From Deltaproteobacteria bacterium (GTDB lineage: Bacteria > Myxococcota_A > Polyangia > Nannocystales > Nannocystaceae): a stretch of DNA of 64,000 nt. Of this stretch, positions 8,978-22,891 are shown piece after piece; within the stretch, counting starts at the first letter, position 1, and the number at the start of each line of letters is the position of its first letter. Under the pieces are notes generated by a model, which was not told the DNA's origin, made no database searches, and was given only the letters and a program-made list of their open reading frames with translations. A program made the translations under genes and the position numbers. The stretch covers positions 744,001 to 808,000 of the forward strand of contig JADJEE010000001.1 in the NCBI GenBank assembly GCA_016709225.1, written 5' to 3'.

Positions 8978-9478
8978 TCACGCGACGTTCCAGGCGACCG
9001 CGCCACCCGGGAGCGCATAGAGGAGGATCATCTGTCCGCCGCTGACGGTCGGGACGTGGGCCGATCCCGCCGGCGAGACGATCCACCCCGCGGGCGCACC
9101 GTCGAAGCGCGCGCCGTCGTCGGTGTCGGTGGCGGGCAGCGCCAGCGTGATCTCGCCCCGTGGATGGGCGTGGCCCATGCCGGCACCGCGCAGGCACACC
9201 AGATCGAGCGAGTGCTCGTGGGTCGGTGCGCCGGCCTTCGCGAGTCGGCAGAAGCGCGCGTCGGGGTCCCCGCGATCGCACAACCAACCCGCCGCGATGC
9301 CCTCGCGCAGCGCGGCCTGGAGCGCTTGCACGCTCGGGGCGTGCAGCGGCCACGCGTGCTCGAGCGCCGCACGTACGCGGGCCGCCGCGGTCTCGTCGAC
9401 CGGCTCGCCGGCCGCGACGATGCTCGCGAGTACGGGTTCGAAGAGCTCCAGCAGCTGCGGCACGTTGGTCGGGGTCAT
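8978..9478 (-). CDS. DUF4863 (4-hydroxylaminobenzoate lyase PnbB-like) protein
   Basis: A 166-residue protein resembling the DUF4863/PnbB family, named for a 4-hydroxylaminobenzoate lyase of nitrobenzoate breakdown. Recognisable blocks are GWLCDRG, the cupin-like HAHPRGEI around residues 105-112, ARFDGAPAGWIV, the GSAHVPTV block and the C-terminal LLYALPGGAVAWN. Many family members sit far from nitroaromatic genes, so the substrate here is open. The ATG at 9478 overlaps the stop of the upstream lipoprotein gene (ATGA), so translation is probably coupled. It is the last gene of a four-gene operon starting at 12001. Confidence 0.7.
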   Translation of the reverse strand: MTPTNVPQLLELFEPVLASIVAAGEPVDETAAARVRAALEHAWPLHAPSVQALQAALREGIAAGWLCDRGDPDARFCRLAKAGAPTHEHSLDLVCLRGAGMGHAHPRGEITLALPATDTDDGARFDGAPAGWIVSPAGSAHVPTVSGGQMILLYALPGGAVAWNVA

Positions 9479-10320
9479 GGCGTGGTCGAGGGTGGGGTGG
9501 GGGCCGTCGCGGACGGCGTGGTGTCGTCGTGGCGTCGCTCGTCGATGGCGTCGGCGTCGGCCCGCAGGGTCACCGCACCGGCGTGGGTCTCGGGGGCGTC
9601 GGGCTCGAGCAACGCGGTCATGCGCACCGCGACGCGCACCGGCGCCGGCGCGAGCGCGTGCACGGCGACCACCGGTGGCGCCGTCTCGAGTGCACCGCCG
9701 GGCGCCGGTGGTCGCCAGGCGGCGAGCAGCGTGCGGACCTTGCCGTGCGGGCACAGCACCACGACGTCGCCGCGGGCCAGCACGTCGTAGGCACTGCGTG
9801 CGGGATCGATGGCCGTCGCGATGACCTCGCCGCCGGTGTCCTTCACGGTGAAGCGGTCGTCGCGTTGCAGCCGCAGGAGGCTCTCCTCGAGCGTGCAGCC
9901 CCGCGGCAGCGACCACGCCGGAATGCCACCGAGCACGAACGCGTGCAGCTCGGCGCCGCCGAACCCGAGGTCTTCGAGGTGGGCGCGCACCAGCGGCACC
10001 TGCCAGCTCCACTGCGCCAGCGCGAACGCGATCGCGACCGGCAGGCGCGAGCTGCCGCCCTTGGCGTGGGTCGCCAGGCGATCGAGCGCGGCTGGTAGAG
10101 CGTCGTCGCCGAGCGAGAGCACCGCGGCCATGGTCGCGTCGTGGGGCAACGACGCCGCAGGGTCGAAGCTCACCGGCGGCCGATCGCAGCGCGGCGTCGG
10201 CAGACCATCGGCGCGCGTGTCCGTGGCGGTGTCGCCGGTGGTGTCGGGTGTCGTCGTCGTGCCGCCGGCCGGGCACGCGGTCGTAACTGCGCACAGCAAC
10301 AGCGCCCGCACGCGCCTCAT
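9475..10320 (-). CDS. Lipoprotein, unknown function (NUDIX operon)
   Basis: A 281-residue protein with a short lipoprotein signal (MRRVRALLLCAVTTAC), a Thr/Asp linker and a globular part from about residue 45. Features include a helical stretch (AAVLSLGDDALPAALDRLATHAK), WSWQVPLVRAHLEDLGFGG, and a later beta-rich region. The start and stop both overlap neighbours by 4 nt (ATGA at 10317-10320 and at 9475-9478), so it is made as part of a coupled operon. The family is not recognised. Confidence 0.72.
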   Translation of the reverse strand: MRRVRALLLCAVTTACPAGGTTTTPDTTGDTATDTRADGLPTPRCDRPPVSFDPAASLPHDATMAAVLSLGDDALPAALDRLATHAKGGSSRLPVAIAFALAQWSWQVPLVRAHLEDLGFGGAELHAFVLGGIPAWSLPRGCTLEESLLRLQRDDRFTVKDTGGEVIATAIDPARSAYDVLARGDVVVLCPHGKVRTLLAAWRPPAPGGALETAPPVVAVHALAPAPVRVAVRMTALLEPDAPETHAGAVTLRADADAIDERRHDDTTPSATAPTPPSTTP

Positions 10321-11312
10321 CGCCGGACTCCGAGCGCCGCGAGGTCTTCCGCGGGAATCTGCAGCCGGCCCTCGACGAAGTCGCCGTCTTGCACGTAGCC
10401 CACGCGAGCGGCCAACGCCTTGGTCGCGTCGGGCTCGAGTGCGAGGTCGCGGTGCTCGAGGGTCGCGAGCGCGGCGGCGGTGTCACCATCGGGCAGCAGC
10501 CGCAGCTCGACGTCGAGGCCTCGACCCTGCCAGCTGCGGGCTCGCACCGCGTACTGCAGCACGTCGCGATCGAGATCGAAGTGCAGCAGCGGGCCCGACG
10601 CGTACAGCTCGAGCGCGGCGGCGGGCTCCTCGGTGAGCACGCGGGTGAGCTCGCGTCGGGTCTCCGACGGCGGCAGATCGCGACCGGCGGTGAGCGGCCC
10701 GAGCCCGCTGCCGATCTCGCGCGCGGGGATGAACGCGACCACCTCGTCGGTGAGGAACGCGACCTTGCGGGGCAGCGCGCCCTCGGGCACCAGCACCGTG
10801 AAGCCCTCGACGACCTCCTGTCGCATCTTCGCGGCCACCAGCGCGGCGATCACCTGCTCGCGTGGCCGCGCGAGCGTGCGCAGCACGTACGCACCGGTGG
10901 CGATGCGCGGCTGCATCACCAGCGTCGCCGGGCCGAACCAGCTGCGCGCTGGACCGGCCTCGGCGTCGACGACGGCGTCGATCTCGGCGTCGAGACCGAG
11001 CCCGTCCTGCAGCAGCCGCGCGGCCTTGGGCGGCATCGCGAACACGCTCGCGAAGGCCTCGGCATCGAGCCCTTCGGGCAGCTGCAGGTAGGCCATCGAC
11101 ACCGCATCGGGATCGAGCCAAGCCAGCAGCGCTTCGGCGCCGCCGTGCGCCGCCTTCGTGTCCGCGCCCGTCGGCGCGACCGCGGTGGGCTCGGGCGTCG
11201 CCGCAGCGGTGGCCGGCGCCGCGGCTTGCTCGGGCGTCGTCTCGCCCGACGATCCACACGCACCGCACAGGGCGACCACCAGGGTCGCGACACGCATCAC
11301 TCGGGGGTCCAT
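10317..11312 (-). CDS. Lipoprotein, unknown function (NUDIX operon)
   Basis: A 331-residue lipoprotein: signal VATLVVALCGAC (lipid Cys near residue 19), an Ala/Pro/Thr linker to about residue 55, then a domain of about 275 residues with alternating helices and strands (AVSMAYLQLPEGLDAEAFASVF; YVLRTLARPREQVIAALV). It looks like the proteins of unknown function that follow Nannocystis-type lipoprotein linkers. Its first 16 nt overlap the NUDIX gene upstream, and its stop overlaps the next start (ATGA). Confidence 0.72.
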   Translation of the reverse strand: MDPRVMRVATLVVALCGACGSSGETTPEQAAAPATAAATPEPTAVAPTGADTKAAHGGAEALLAWLDPDAVSMAYLQLPEGLDAEAFASVFAMPPKAARLLQDGLGLDAEIDAVVDAEAGPARSWFGPATLVMQPRIATGAYVLRTLARPREQVIAALVAAKMRQEVVEGFTVLVPEGALPRKVAFLTDEVVAFIPAREIGSGLGPLTAGRDLPPSETRRELTRVLTEEPAAALELYASGPLLHFDLDRDVLQYAVRARSWQGRGLDVELRLLPDGDTAAALATLEHRDLALEPDATKALAARVGYVQDGDFVEGRLQIPAEDLAALGVRR

Positions 11313-12001
11313 CGTCCGTCCTTGCGCACGAACCGGCGCGGGAAGCCGCGGGTGCGCAGGGGGATCGGCGCACCCTCACCGGGAATGGCCGCGTACGCGT
11401 CATCGTGCGGCATGACGATCTGCACCGTGCCGCCCTCGATCGCGGCCTTCGGCAGGATCGGTCGTCGCAGGTCGTCGGCGTCGTCGACCGCGAAGCTGGC
11501 CATCTCGAGGTCGCGCAGCCGCATCAGCGTCGACAGCGTCGGCGGCGGGAGATCGGCGTTGCCGGCCGCCCACGCCGCGAGCGCCTCGGCTGCGGTCCAC
11601 CAGCGACCGTCGATGGTCTCGGTGCCGTCGGCGCGGCCGTGATCGCCCTCGCCGGGCTCGAGCCGCGCGACGAAGAAGCGCGCGAGGAAGCGGCGCCCCT
11701 CGGCCGACGGCGTGCACCACGTGTCGAACCACGTCAGCGCGTCGACCGAGACCTCGATGCCGGCCTCCTCGACGCACTCGCGGGCCGCCGCGCGGGCCCA
11801 CGTGAGGTCCTCGTCGAGCGCGCCGTCGTCGTCTTCGACGCGGCCGCCGGGGAACACCCACGCCTGGGGCATGAAGGGGCTGGCCGCCGAGCGGTGCAGC
11901 ATGAAGCACTCGAGCACGTCACCCCGCGGTCGCACCAACACGACGGTGGCGGCGGGTCGTGGTGACGGGGGGCCGGCGCGTGGGGGTGTCTCCTGGGCCA
12001 T
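11297..12001 (-). CDS. NUDIX hydrolase (NUDT19-like)
   Basis: A 234-residue cytosolic hydrolase that cleaves nucleoside-diphosphate-linked compounds. The NUDIX box is in an extended form: FPGGRVEDDDG, then an insert, then RECVEEAGIEV, with the metal-binding RE..EE..G signature intact around residues 57-82. The extended spacing before the RExxEE helix is typical of NUDT19/acyl-CoA diphosphatase relatives. The conserved C-terminal half has PILPKAAIEGG and PRRFVRKDGRW. It is the first gene of a four-gene overlapping operon. The promoter must lie between 12001 and the divergent kinase gene at 12165. Confidence 0.88.
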   Translation of the reverse strand: MAQETPPRAGPPSPRPAATVVLVRPRGDVLECFMLHRSAASPFMPQAWVFPGGRVEDDDGALDEDLTWARAAARECVEEAGIEVSVDALTWFDTWCTPSAEGRRFLARFFVARLEPGEGDHGRADGTETIDGRWWTAAEALAAWAAGNADLPPPTLSTLMRLRDLEMASFAVDDADDLRRPILPKAAIEGGTVQIVMPHDDAYAAIPGEGAPIPLRTRGFPRRFVRKDGRWTPE

Positions 12002-12164
12002 CCTCGATCGTCGTCGGCAACAGACGTACCACGCCCAGGGGCGGTCTTGGGGTACGCTCGCACGTGCGACCCTCCATCCGCGCGGGCCCGCGGGTGCGCA
12101 CACGCGCCCGCCGCCGCGATCCCCCACGAACCACCCGCTACGCACTTCCTCCGAGCACGTTGCG

Positions 12165-14510
<2,346 letters not shown>

Positions 14511-14529
14511 CAGCCCCCGAAAAGCCCCG

Positions 14530-15546
14530 ATGCCCCGAACCGCCAAGGACGATAGCGCGAGTGCCCGTAGCCGCACGCCGGTGAAGGACACCTACTCGAC
14601 GCACGACGTCGCGAAGATCTGCTGCGTGACGCCGACCACGGTGATCCGCTGGATCGAGGACGGCCTCATCCCGGCGTTCAAGACCGTCGGTGGCCATCGT
14701 CGCGTGCGTCGCGACGATCTCGAGCGGGTCTGTCGCGAGCGCGCCATCCCGTTCAACCTGCCGACCGGCACCGAGGTCGGTCGCATCCTCGTGGTCGACG
14801 ACGAGCCGGTCGTGCTCGATCTCGTGCGCGACGTGGTGAAGGAACTCAACCACAAGTTCGACGTCGAGGTCGCGAAGGATGCGTTCGACGCCGGCCGCTT
14901 GGTGGTCGCGTTCCGCCCGCAGCTCATCTTCCTCGATCTCATGATGCCGGGCGTCGACGGCTTCGAGGTGTGTCATCGCCTCAAGAAGGACCCCGCGACC
15001 GCCAACACCGAGGTCATCGCGATCACGGGCTACTACACCGAGACCAACACCGAGCGCATCCTCGGCGCCGGCGCGGCTGCGTGCCTGCGCAAGCCGCTCG
15101 ACGTCGCCGAGGTCCGCCGCCACGTGGTCGAGGCCTTCCACCTGCGCGAGCTGGGCGGCAACGCTGGGCGCCAGGCCGCGCCGCGCGAGGAGTCGTCGCG
15201 CGTGCTCATCGTGACGCAGAACGCCGACTTCCGCGCCCGCGTGCGCGACGAGCTGTCGTCGACCGAGCCGGTCGTCGAAGTACTCACGGCGCAGACCGGC
15301 GCCGATGCGCTGCTGGTCGCGCAGTCGGCCCCGCCGCACTACGTGCTGCTCAGCTTGACGGTGCCCGACGTCGAGAGCGGCGCGGTGATCGAGAAGCTCA
15401 CCGCGGCCCATGCCGGCGTGCAGATCATCGCGGTCCACGACGCACCCACCGACGACATCCGGCAGGCGGCGCGGGCCGCTGGCGCGCGCATGTGCCTGCC
15501 GACCGCGGCGGTCACCGGCAGCGTCCGCGAGCTGCTCGGCGTCTGA
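14530..15546 (+). CDS. Response regulator with N-terminal MerR/BldC-like HTH and two receiver domains
   Basis: A 338-residue regulator with an unusual order. Residues 21-70 are a MerR/excisionase-type helix-turn-helix (YSTHDVAKICCVTPTTVIRW, then KTVGGHRRVRRDDL). Residues 84-200 are a receiver domain with acidic pair DDE (90-92), phospho-acceptor Asp136 in FLDLMMPGVDG and Lys of RKPLD. Residues 214-338 are a second receiver-like domain that has lost the active site: VTQNADF replaces the acidic pair and LLSLTVPD has Ser where Asp belongs. It is the likely partner of the kinase just upstream. The degenerate receiver probably serves dimerisation or a phosphorylation-independent signal. Confidence 0.9.
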   Translation: MPRTAKDDSASARSRTPVKDTYSTHDVAKICCVTPTTVIRWIEDGLIPAFKTVGGHRRVRRDDLERVCRERAIPFNLPTGTEVGRILVVDDEPVVLDLVRDVVKELNHKFDVEVAKDAFDAGRLVVAFRPQLIFLDLMMPGVDGFEVCHRLKKDPATANTEVIAITGYYTETNTERILGAGAAACLRKPLDVAEVRRHVVEAFHLRELGGNAGRQAAPREESSRVLIVTQNADFRARVRDELSSTEPVVEVLTAQTGADALLVAQSAPPHYVLLSLTVPDVESGAVIEKLTAAHAGVQIIAVHDAPTDDIRQAARAAGARMCLPTAAVTGSVRELLGV

Positions 15547-15745
15547 AGCTGGGCCACGGGCTCGCGCGCGGCGGTGCGACCGGCCGGCGCGAACACGCGC
15601 GCTTCCCTCGAGGGGCGGCCGCCTCGCCGACGCGGTGGATCACCGCAAGGGTCGATGAAACGCACGCCGCCCCCGGTGCCGAAAGCTGGGGCTGCCACAC
15701 GCACCCTTGATACCTTGCCATCGGGGCGAGGACCGGGAGCGATCG

Positions 15746-16861
15746 ATGCGAAGGACACACTGCACGAACCTCGTGCTCGCGCTGGCCACGGTGGCCGGCT
15801 GCGCCGACATCCGCGACGACGGGCAGGGCGGTAGCGCCAGCTCGCCGACCACCCAGAATCCCACCGAGACCGACGGCGCGGACAGCAGCTCGAGCGGCCT
15901 GGGCACCACGGTGTCACCGGACACCGGCATGACCAAGCTGGACGTGGGGGCCGGCACCGGCAACATGACCGCCGACGACGGCGGCACCAACATGCCCGGC
16001 TGCGACAAGGTCGACTTCCTGTTCATCATCGACAACTCGGGGTCGATGGCGGACGAGCAGCAGAACCTCATCGCCAGCTTCCCGCAGTTCATCTCGACCA
16101 TCCAGAACACCCTCGACGAGGCCCAGGACTACCACGTGATGGTGCTCGACACCGACGCGTGGGTGTACGCGCAGTGCCCCGGGCTGTGCGAGTTCTTCCC
16201 GTCGTGCCTGCTCAACCCCACGTTCGAGTGCAACGTCACCGAGCCGATGGAGTGCGAGGACGTGCTCGGCGCGGGCGTGACGTGGCCGCGGGGCGCCCAG
16301 GCCACCAACGCCGACTGTGCCTTCGCCACCGGCGCGCGGTACATGGACAGCGACGAGCCCGATCTCACCGCCGCCTTCGAGTGTGCGGCGCGGGTCGGCA
16401 CCGGCTCCACCGAAGATCCCGAGAAGCCGATGGAGGCGATGGTCGCCGCGGTCACGCCGGGGACCCCGGCGGCGGCGTGCAACGAGGGCTTCATCCGCGA
16501 CGACGCGATCCTGGTCGTCACGTTCATCACCGACGAGGATGACGATCCCTCGGATGGCTCACTCGGCACCGTCGAGGGCTGGCGCGCGGCGCTGGTCGCC
16601 GCCAAGAAGGGCGACGAGGCGGCGGTGGTGGTGCTGGGCCTGTTCGGCGACGGCGATCAGAACGGCGGCATCTGCCCGCCGTTCAACCCCGACGCGGCCA
16701 GCGGTGCGGAGCCGAGCCCGCGCCTGCGCCAGTTCGTCGATTCGTGGGGCGATCGCGGCGTCGCCGGCAGCGTCTGTGCGAACAGCTACCAGGGCTTCTT
16801 CGAGGAGGCGGTGGCGGTGATCGACACCACCTGCGACGAGTACGTGCCGCCGGCCGGCTGA
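15746..16861 (+). CDS. Lipoprotein with von Willebrand factor A domain
   Basis: A 371-residue lipoprotein, start at 15746 behind GGGAGCG, signal ending LATVAGC (lipid Cys19). A Ser/Thr/Gly/Asp linker to about residue 85 is followed by a VWA domain: VDFLFIIDNSGSM with the metal-site residues Asp96, Ser98 and Ser100, and later VVTFITDEDDDPSDG. Six or more cysteines lie in the middle (YAQCPGLCEFFPSC). It probably acts in adhesion or as a scaffold outside the cell. A TTGATACCTT element upstream (about 15708) may be the promoter. Confidence 0.85.
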   Translation: MRRTHCTNLVLALATVAGCADIRDDGQGGSASSPTTQNPTETDGADSSSSGLGTTVSPDTGMTKLDVGAGTGNMTADDGGTNMPGCDKVDFLFIIDNSGSMADEQQNLIASFPQFISTIQNTLDEAQDYHVMVLDTDAWVYAQCPGLCEFFPSCLLNPTFECNVTEPMECEDVLGAGVTWPRGAQATNADCAFATGARYMDSDEPDLTAAFECAARVGTGSTEDPEKPMEAMVAAVTPGTPAAACNEGFIRDDAILVVTFITDEDDDPSDGSLGTVEGWRAALVAAKKGDEAAVVVLGLFGDGDQNGGICPPFNPDAASGAEPSPRLRQFVDSWGDRGVAGSVCANSYQGFFEEAVAVIDTTCDEYVPPAG

Positions 16862-16926
16862 GCGCCGGCGCCGACACGTGCGTCGGCGTGACCCCGGGGG
16901 GTGGGGCCACGCCGACCGCTCGGGCT

Positions 16927-17895
16927 CTACATCGGGATGCCGCAGAAGCCGAGGTTCTCGAGCCCCGGCATCGCCTGACCGGCGTCGAACCAGGCGATGC
17001 ACTCCTGCCCGCCGCTCGCACCCGGGCACGCCGCGCTGGCGCCGGGGTCGGTGGTGTCGCAGAAGGTCGAGCAGCAGCCCGAGCTACCGGCGCAGTCGGG
17101 CACGAGCGCCGGGTTGGCGCAGAACAGGCCCGGGTCGCAGTCGTTGATGAACGCGCACGGGTCGGCGTACACGCCGGCCTCGAGCGAGGCATCGGGGCCG
17201 CACACGAACGCGTCGCCGACCGGGTAGCAGGCCTGGCCCTCGTCGCAGTCCTGCAGCAGCGGATCGCAGTTGGGCAGGCACAGGATGATCACGCCCTCGT
17301 TGGCGATCGTGCAGGTCGTGGCCGGGTCGGAGCACACCGGCGCGGCCTCGGTGCCCATGCAGAACGGCACGCAGGTGCCCATGTTGGTCTCGCCGTCGAC
17401 GTCCCAGCACATCGAGCCGAGCTCGCAGTTGTCGATGCCCGACACGCCGGTGCCCTCGACGGTGCAGGTGTCACCCGGCGACGCCGCGGCCGGGTCGACC
17501 GGGCTGCAGCGAGTCGCGTTCCACGAGCCGCCGCCGTCGCTCGCCCACGGCATGCACTTCTCGCCGTCGGGACAGTCCTGGGCCCAGATGTCGCACTCGT
17601 TGTTCTGCCCGGCACCGTCCGGGTCTTGGATGAAGCCCATCGTGATGCCGCCCATGGTCATCTCGCCGGTGCTGTCGCCGGTGTCCATGGCGCCCGTGGT
17701 GGTGGCGTCGGTGGGGTCGGTGCTGTTGCCGCTGTTGCCGCTGTTGCCGGAGCTGCTCTCCTCGTTGCCGCCCTCGGCGCTGGCCGAGGCACTGGCCGAG
17801 CCCTCGCTCGCACCGGCGTCGGTCTTCGTGCCGCAGCCGGAGGCCGCGATGGCGGGGAGCAGGGCGAGGAGCAAGGAGAGTCGAGTCGTCCGCAT
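16927..17895 (-). CDS. Cysteine-rich lipoprotein, unknown function
   Basis: A 322-residue lipoprotein, start at 17895, signal SLLLALLPAIAASGC. A long linker of Ser, Asn, Gly, Glu and Thr (SGNSGNSGNS) runs to about residue 85. The remaining 235 residues carry over 20 cysteines in a knottin-like pattern (CDIWAQDCPDGEKCMPW, CSTFCDTTD, CCSTFC). Proteins of this type are common in Nannocystis-like genomes and are often given misleading enzyme names. I see no enzyme motif. It converges on the VWA lipoprotein gene. Confidence 0.8.
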   Translation of the reverse strand: MRTTRLSLLLALLPAIAASGCGTKTDAGASEGSASASASAEGGNEESSSGNSGNSGNSTDPTDATTTGAMDTGDSTGEMTMGGITMGFIQDPDGAGQNNECDIWAQDCPDGEKCMPWASDGGGSWNATRCSPVDPAAASPGDTCTVEGTGVSGIDNCELGSMCWDVDGETNMGTCVPFCMGTEAAPVCSDPATTCTIANEGVIILCLPNCDPLLQDCDEGQACYPVGDAFVCGPDASLEAGVYADPCAFINDCDPGLFCANPALVPDCAGSSGCCSTFCDTTDPGASAACPGASGGQECIAWFDAGQAMPGLENLGFCGIPM

Positions 17896-18161
17896 CGTCG
17901 GTGTCTTTCTGCGCGGCAGCGGCGATTCGGTCGCTGGCATCGACGGGCGTCTCGCACCCGTCGGCCCAAGCGGCCGTCCGGGCCAAGCCCCGCTCGGCCG
18001 CACTCGCTCCGCGCCTGACGAGCATGCCGTCGGCGCGTTAGGAATGCAATGAATTTTGTTCGAATCACCCGACTTCGCATGTGAGTCGACGGCATCGAAC
18101 GCTGCCGTGTTTGCAAGACCGGACACGATGTCCGAAGTTGGGACGGCCGCCGCGAACCCGC
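17896..18161. other. AT-richer intergenic region with inverted repeat
   Basis: 266 bp between lon and the cysteine-rich lipoprotein gene. Around 18035-18065 the base composition drops well below the surroundings (TGAATTTTGTTCGAATC). An inverted repeat CGGACA-CGA-TGTCCG spans 18120-18134. This probably holds the lipoprotein promoter, but no clear -35/-10 pair could be fixed. Confidence 0.4.
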
Positions 18162-20576
<2,415 letters not shown>

Positions 20577-20691
20577 GCGCGCGGCAGTCTACCACCCTGA
20601 CCGAGCGCGCGGACGCGGCGCAAGGTGGTGGGCACTTCGCCGGCGCGCGTCGTCACCCACGCTCGCCGCTTTGGGCTATCACTGCAGTCGC

Positions 20692-22746
20692 GTGGACCAA
20701 CGCGGGCCCCACTCGCATGGTGTGTCGACTCCGTCGATGGCCGCGGCCGTGGCGTTGGTCGGGCTCGCGTCGTGGATCGCCGCGCCGTGGCCGAGCGCTG
20801 CGTGGGGCGTGTTCCCACTGGCGTGCGTGCTGTTGCTGACCGCGAGCTGGCACGCCACGCGGCTGTCGCTGCCGCCGTCGTCGTGGCCGGCGATGCTGGC
20901 CGCGCGGGGGTCGACGCTGCGCGTGTCGCTCGTGCTCGCGACCGGCTACGCGAGCGTGGTGTTCGCCGCCGTCGCGCTGGGGATCGTCGGGCAGCTGCTC
21001 GTCGCGTTCCCCGGCTGCGTGCCTTCGGTGGTGCTGGTGGCGGTGGCGCTGCCGCTGGCCGATCGTCTGGGGCGCGCGCGCGCGGTGGTGCCGGCGGTGG
21101 CGCTCGCGTTCGCGGTGATCGGCGCGCGGTACGAGGCGCAGGGCCCCGATGCGCGCGGGCAGGCGTGGGGCGGGCCGATCCACGGCATCCATCCGTTCCA
21201 GACCACCGCGGTGATGATCGACGGGCTGGGCCCGTTCGACATCGCGATCAACGACTACGTCGAGCCCGCCGGCGGCCGCGGCTACGATCCGATCGCGCTG
21301 GCGGCCGCGCTCGAGCTCGCCTTCGATCGCATCGCCGAGCTGCACTTCGCCGACGGCCCCGAGCGGGCCCGGGTGGCCTTCGCCGAGGCCACCGCGGAGG
21401 CCTTCGCGAGCGCACCCGTGCACGAGCGCATCGATCGCGATCCGGCCGAGTCGGAGCACTGGCGCCTGTGGGTGCGCTCGGGCACCACGGGTGCGCGCTC
21501 GCGGGTGGAGTTCGTGTGCCCCGGCCGTCGCGACGAGCCCGCCGGTGCGCCGCCCGACAACCTCACGATGCGGATGTGCCCGGACAAGTACGCGTCGGAG
21601 GCCAGCGCGGGGCTCGGCGTCACCGGGCGCTGGCCCGGCTACGCCGAGCAGCGCGGCCACGAGCGTCTGGGCCTGTCGCGACTGCTCGGTCGCACGCGCA
21701 GCGACGACGCCGTCGGTGCGGCGTGGCTGCGTGCGGAGCGTTGGCTGTGGGTGGCGTTGCTGCTGCTGCCGATCGCCGCCGCGACGTTGCTGCGTGGCGG
21801 TCGTGCGGCGGCGTCGTGGGTCGCGACCGCGGCGTGGTCGGTGCTGCCGCTGGCGCTCGCGCTCTTGCTCGGCGTGCTCGGCCGGTCGCCGCGACTGCCG
21901 GCGTGGGTGCACGCTCCCGACGGCGCGCGCGCGTGGGCGTGGTCGAACGTGGTGGCCATCGATGCGCCGACCTGGCTCGCGGCGCTGGCGTGGCCGGCAA
22001 TCGCGGGTGTGCTGGCGTGGTGGGAGCCGGGGCGGCCGGCCGGCGGTGGCCCGCGTCGTCGTGGTCGCGCGTGGCCGTGGTGGCTCGCGGCGTTGGTGCT
22101 GGCGTGCGCGGGCACCAGCGACGCGCTCGCGTTCGCACCGCGCTGGCACGGCGGCATCGCGGGCATCGAGCCGGTGGTGCTCGCGCTCGCCGACGCGATC
22201 GCGACGCGACTGGGCATCGACGTGCTCACGGCCGAGGCCGTCGTCGCGGCCGCGGTCGCGGTGCCGCTGACGACGCTCGCGACCGCGTTGATCGCGGGCT
22301 GCGGGCGTGCGGCCGCGGGCTCCGGCGGCGCTGCGCCGAGCGCGTCGCGGGCCCCGCTGGTGATCGTCGCGGTGACCGTGTTGGTGGCCGCGCTGGCGTG
22401 GTCGCGTAAGACCGACGGTGGACTCGCGTTGATCCCCGCGGCGCTCGGCGTTGCACTCGTGATGGGCAGTGGGCTCGTCCGTGTGGCGGCCCGCGGCGTC
22501 TGGCCCCGTCGTCGTGTCGGCACCTTCGCAGCACTCGCGCACGCATCGTGGATCTCGATCGGTCTCGGGCTCGTCGTGTCCGTGCTCGCGCGGGCCGATG
22601 GCGACCCCGCGCGGTGGATCTACGGGCTCGTCGCGATCGTCGCGGTGCTGCTGGCCGGCGTGGCGCTGCTGCGCGGCGATCCCGAGCCCTCGGAGGCCGC
22701 CGGTCCGCCCGCGGCGGCTTCGGGCGGGACGCCGCCTCCCGCGTGA
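20692..22746 (+). CDS. Polytopic membrane protein, unknown
   Basis: About 684 residues. The start is uncertain: the GTG at 20692 is 9 nt after a TATCAC element (20677-20682), which fits a leaderless mRNA; an ATG at 20737 is the alternative. Several hydrophobic segments lie at the N-terminus (residues about 17-135). A soluble region of about 230 residues with IHPFQTTAVMIDGLGPFDIAIND and a cluster of acidic residues follows. Then come about eight more segments. The last 20 residues are Pro/Gly/Ala-rich. I cannot assign a family or substrate. It is divergent from lon. Confidence 0.72.
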   Translation: MDQRGPHSHGVSTPSMAAAVALVGLASWIAAPWPSAAWGVFPLACVLLLTASWHATRLSLPPSSWPAMLAARGSTLRVSLVLATGYASVVFAAVALGIVGQLLVAFPGCVPSVVLVAVALPLADRLGRARAVVPAVALAFAVIGARYEAQGPDARGQAWGGPIHGIHPFQTTAVMIDGLGPFDIAINDYVEPAGGRGYDPIALAAALELAFDRIAELHFADGPERARVAFAEATAEAFASAPVHERIDRDPAESEHWRLWVRSGTTGARSRVEFVCPGRRDEPAGAPPDNLTMRMCPDKYASEASAGLGVTGRWPGYAEQRGHERLGLSRLLGRTRSDDAVGAAWLRAERWLWVALLLLPIAAATLLRGGRAAASWVATAAWSVLPLALALLLGVLGRSPRLPAWVHAPDGARAWAWSNVVAIDAPTWLAALAWPAIAGVLAWWEPGRPAGGGPRRRGRAWPWWLAALVLACAGTSDALAFAPRWHGGIAGIEPVVLALADAIATRLGIDVLTAEAVVAAAVAVPLTTLATALIAGCGRAAAGSGGAAPSASRAPLVIVAVTVLVAALAWSRKTDGGLALIPAALGVALVMGSGLVRVAARGVWPRRRVGTFAALAHASWISIGLGLVVSVLARADGDPARWIYGLVAIVAVLLAGVALLRGDPEPSEAAGPPAAASGGTPPPA

Positions 22747-22891
22747 TGGCCCGCGCCCGCGAACCGCCCGGGCCGCTTGAGCCCTTGCGGCCGCGACGCT
22801 ACCATCCCGCGGCCATACCCATGGCGCCTGCGGCGAACGCCCACGCTCCTCGCTCGACTCTCTCCGTTGCTCCGCACTGACCGCGATACCC

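Noticed and set aside
12080..12164. Longer N-terminus of the PAS kinase starting upstream of 12165
   Set aside because: The upstream residues are Arg/Pro/His-rich, overlap the NUDIX promoter region and match no PAS-kinase start.
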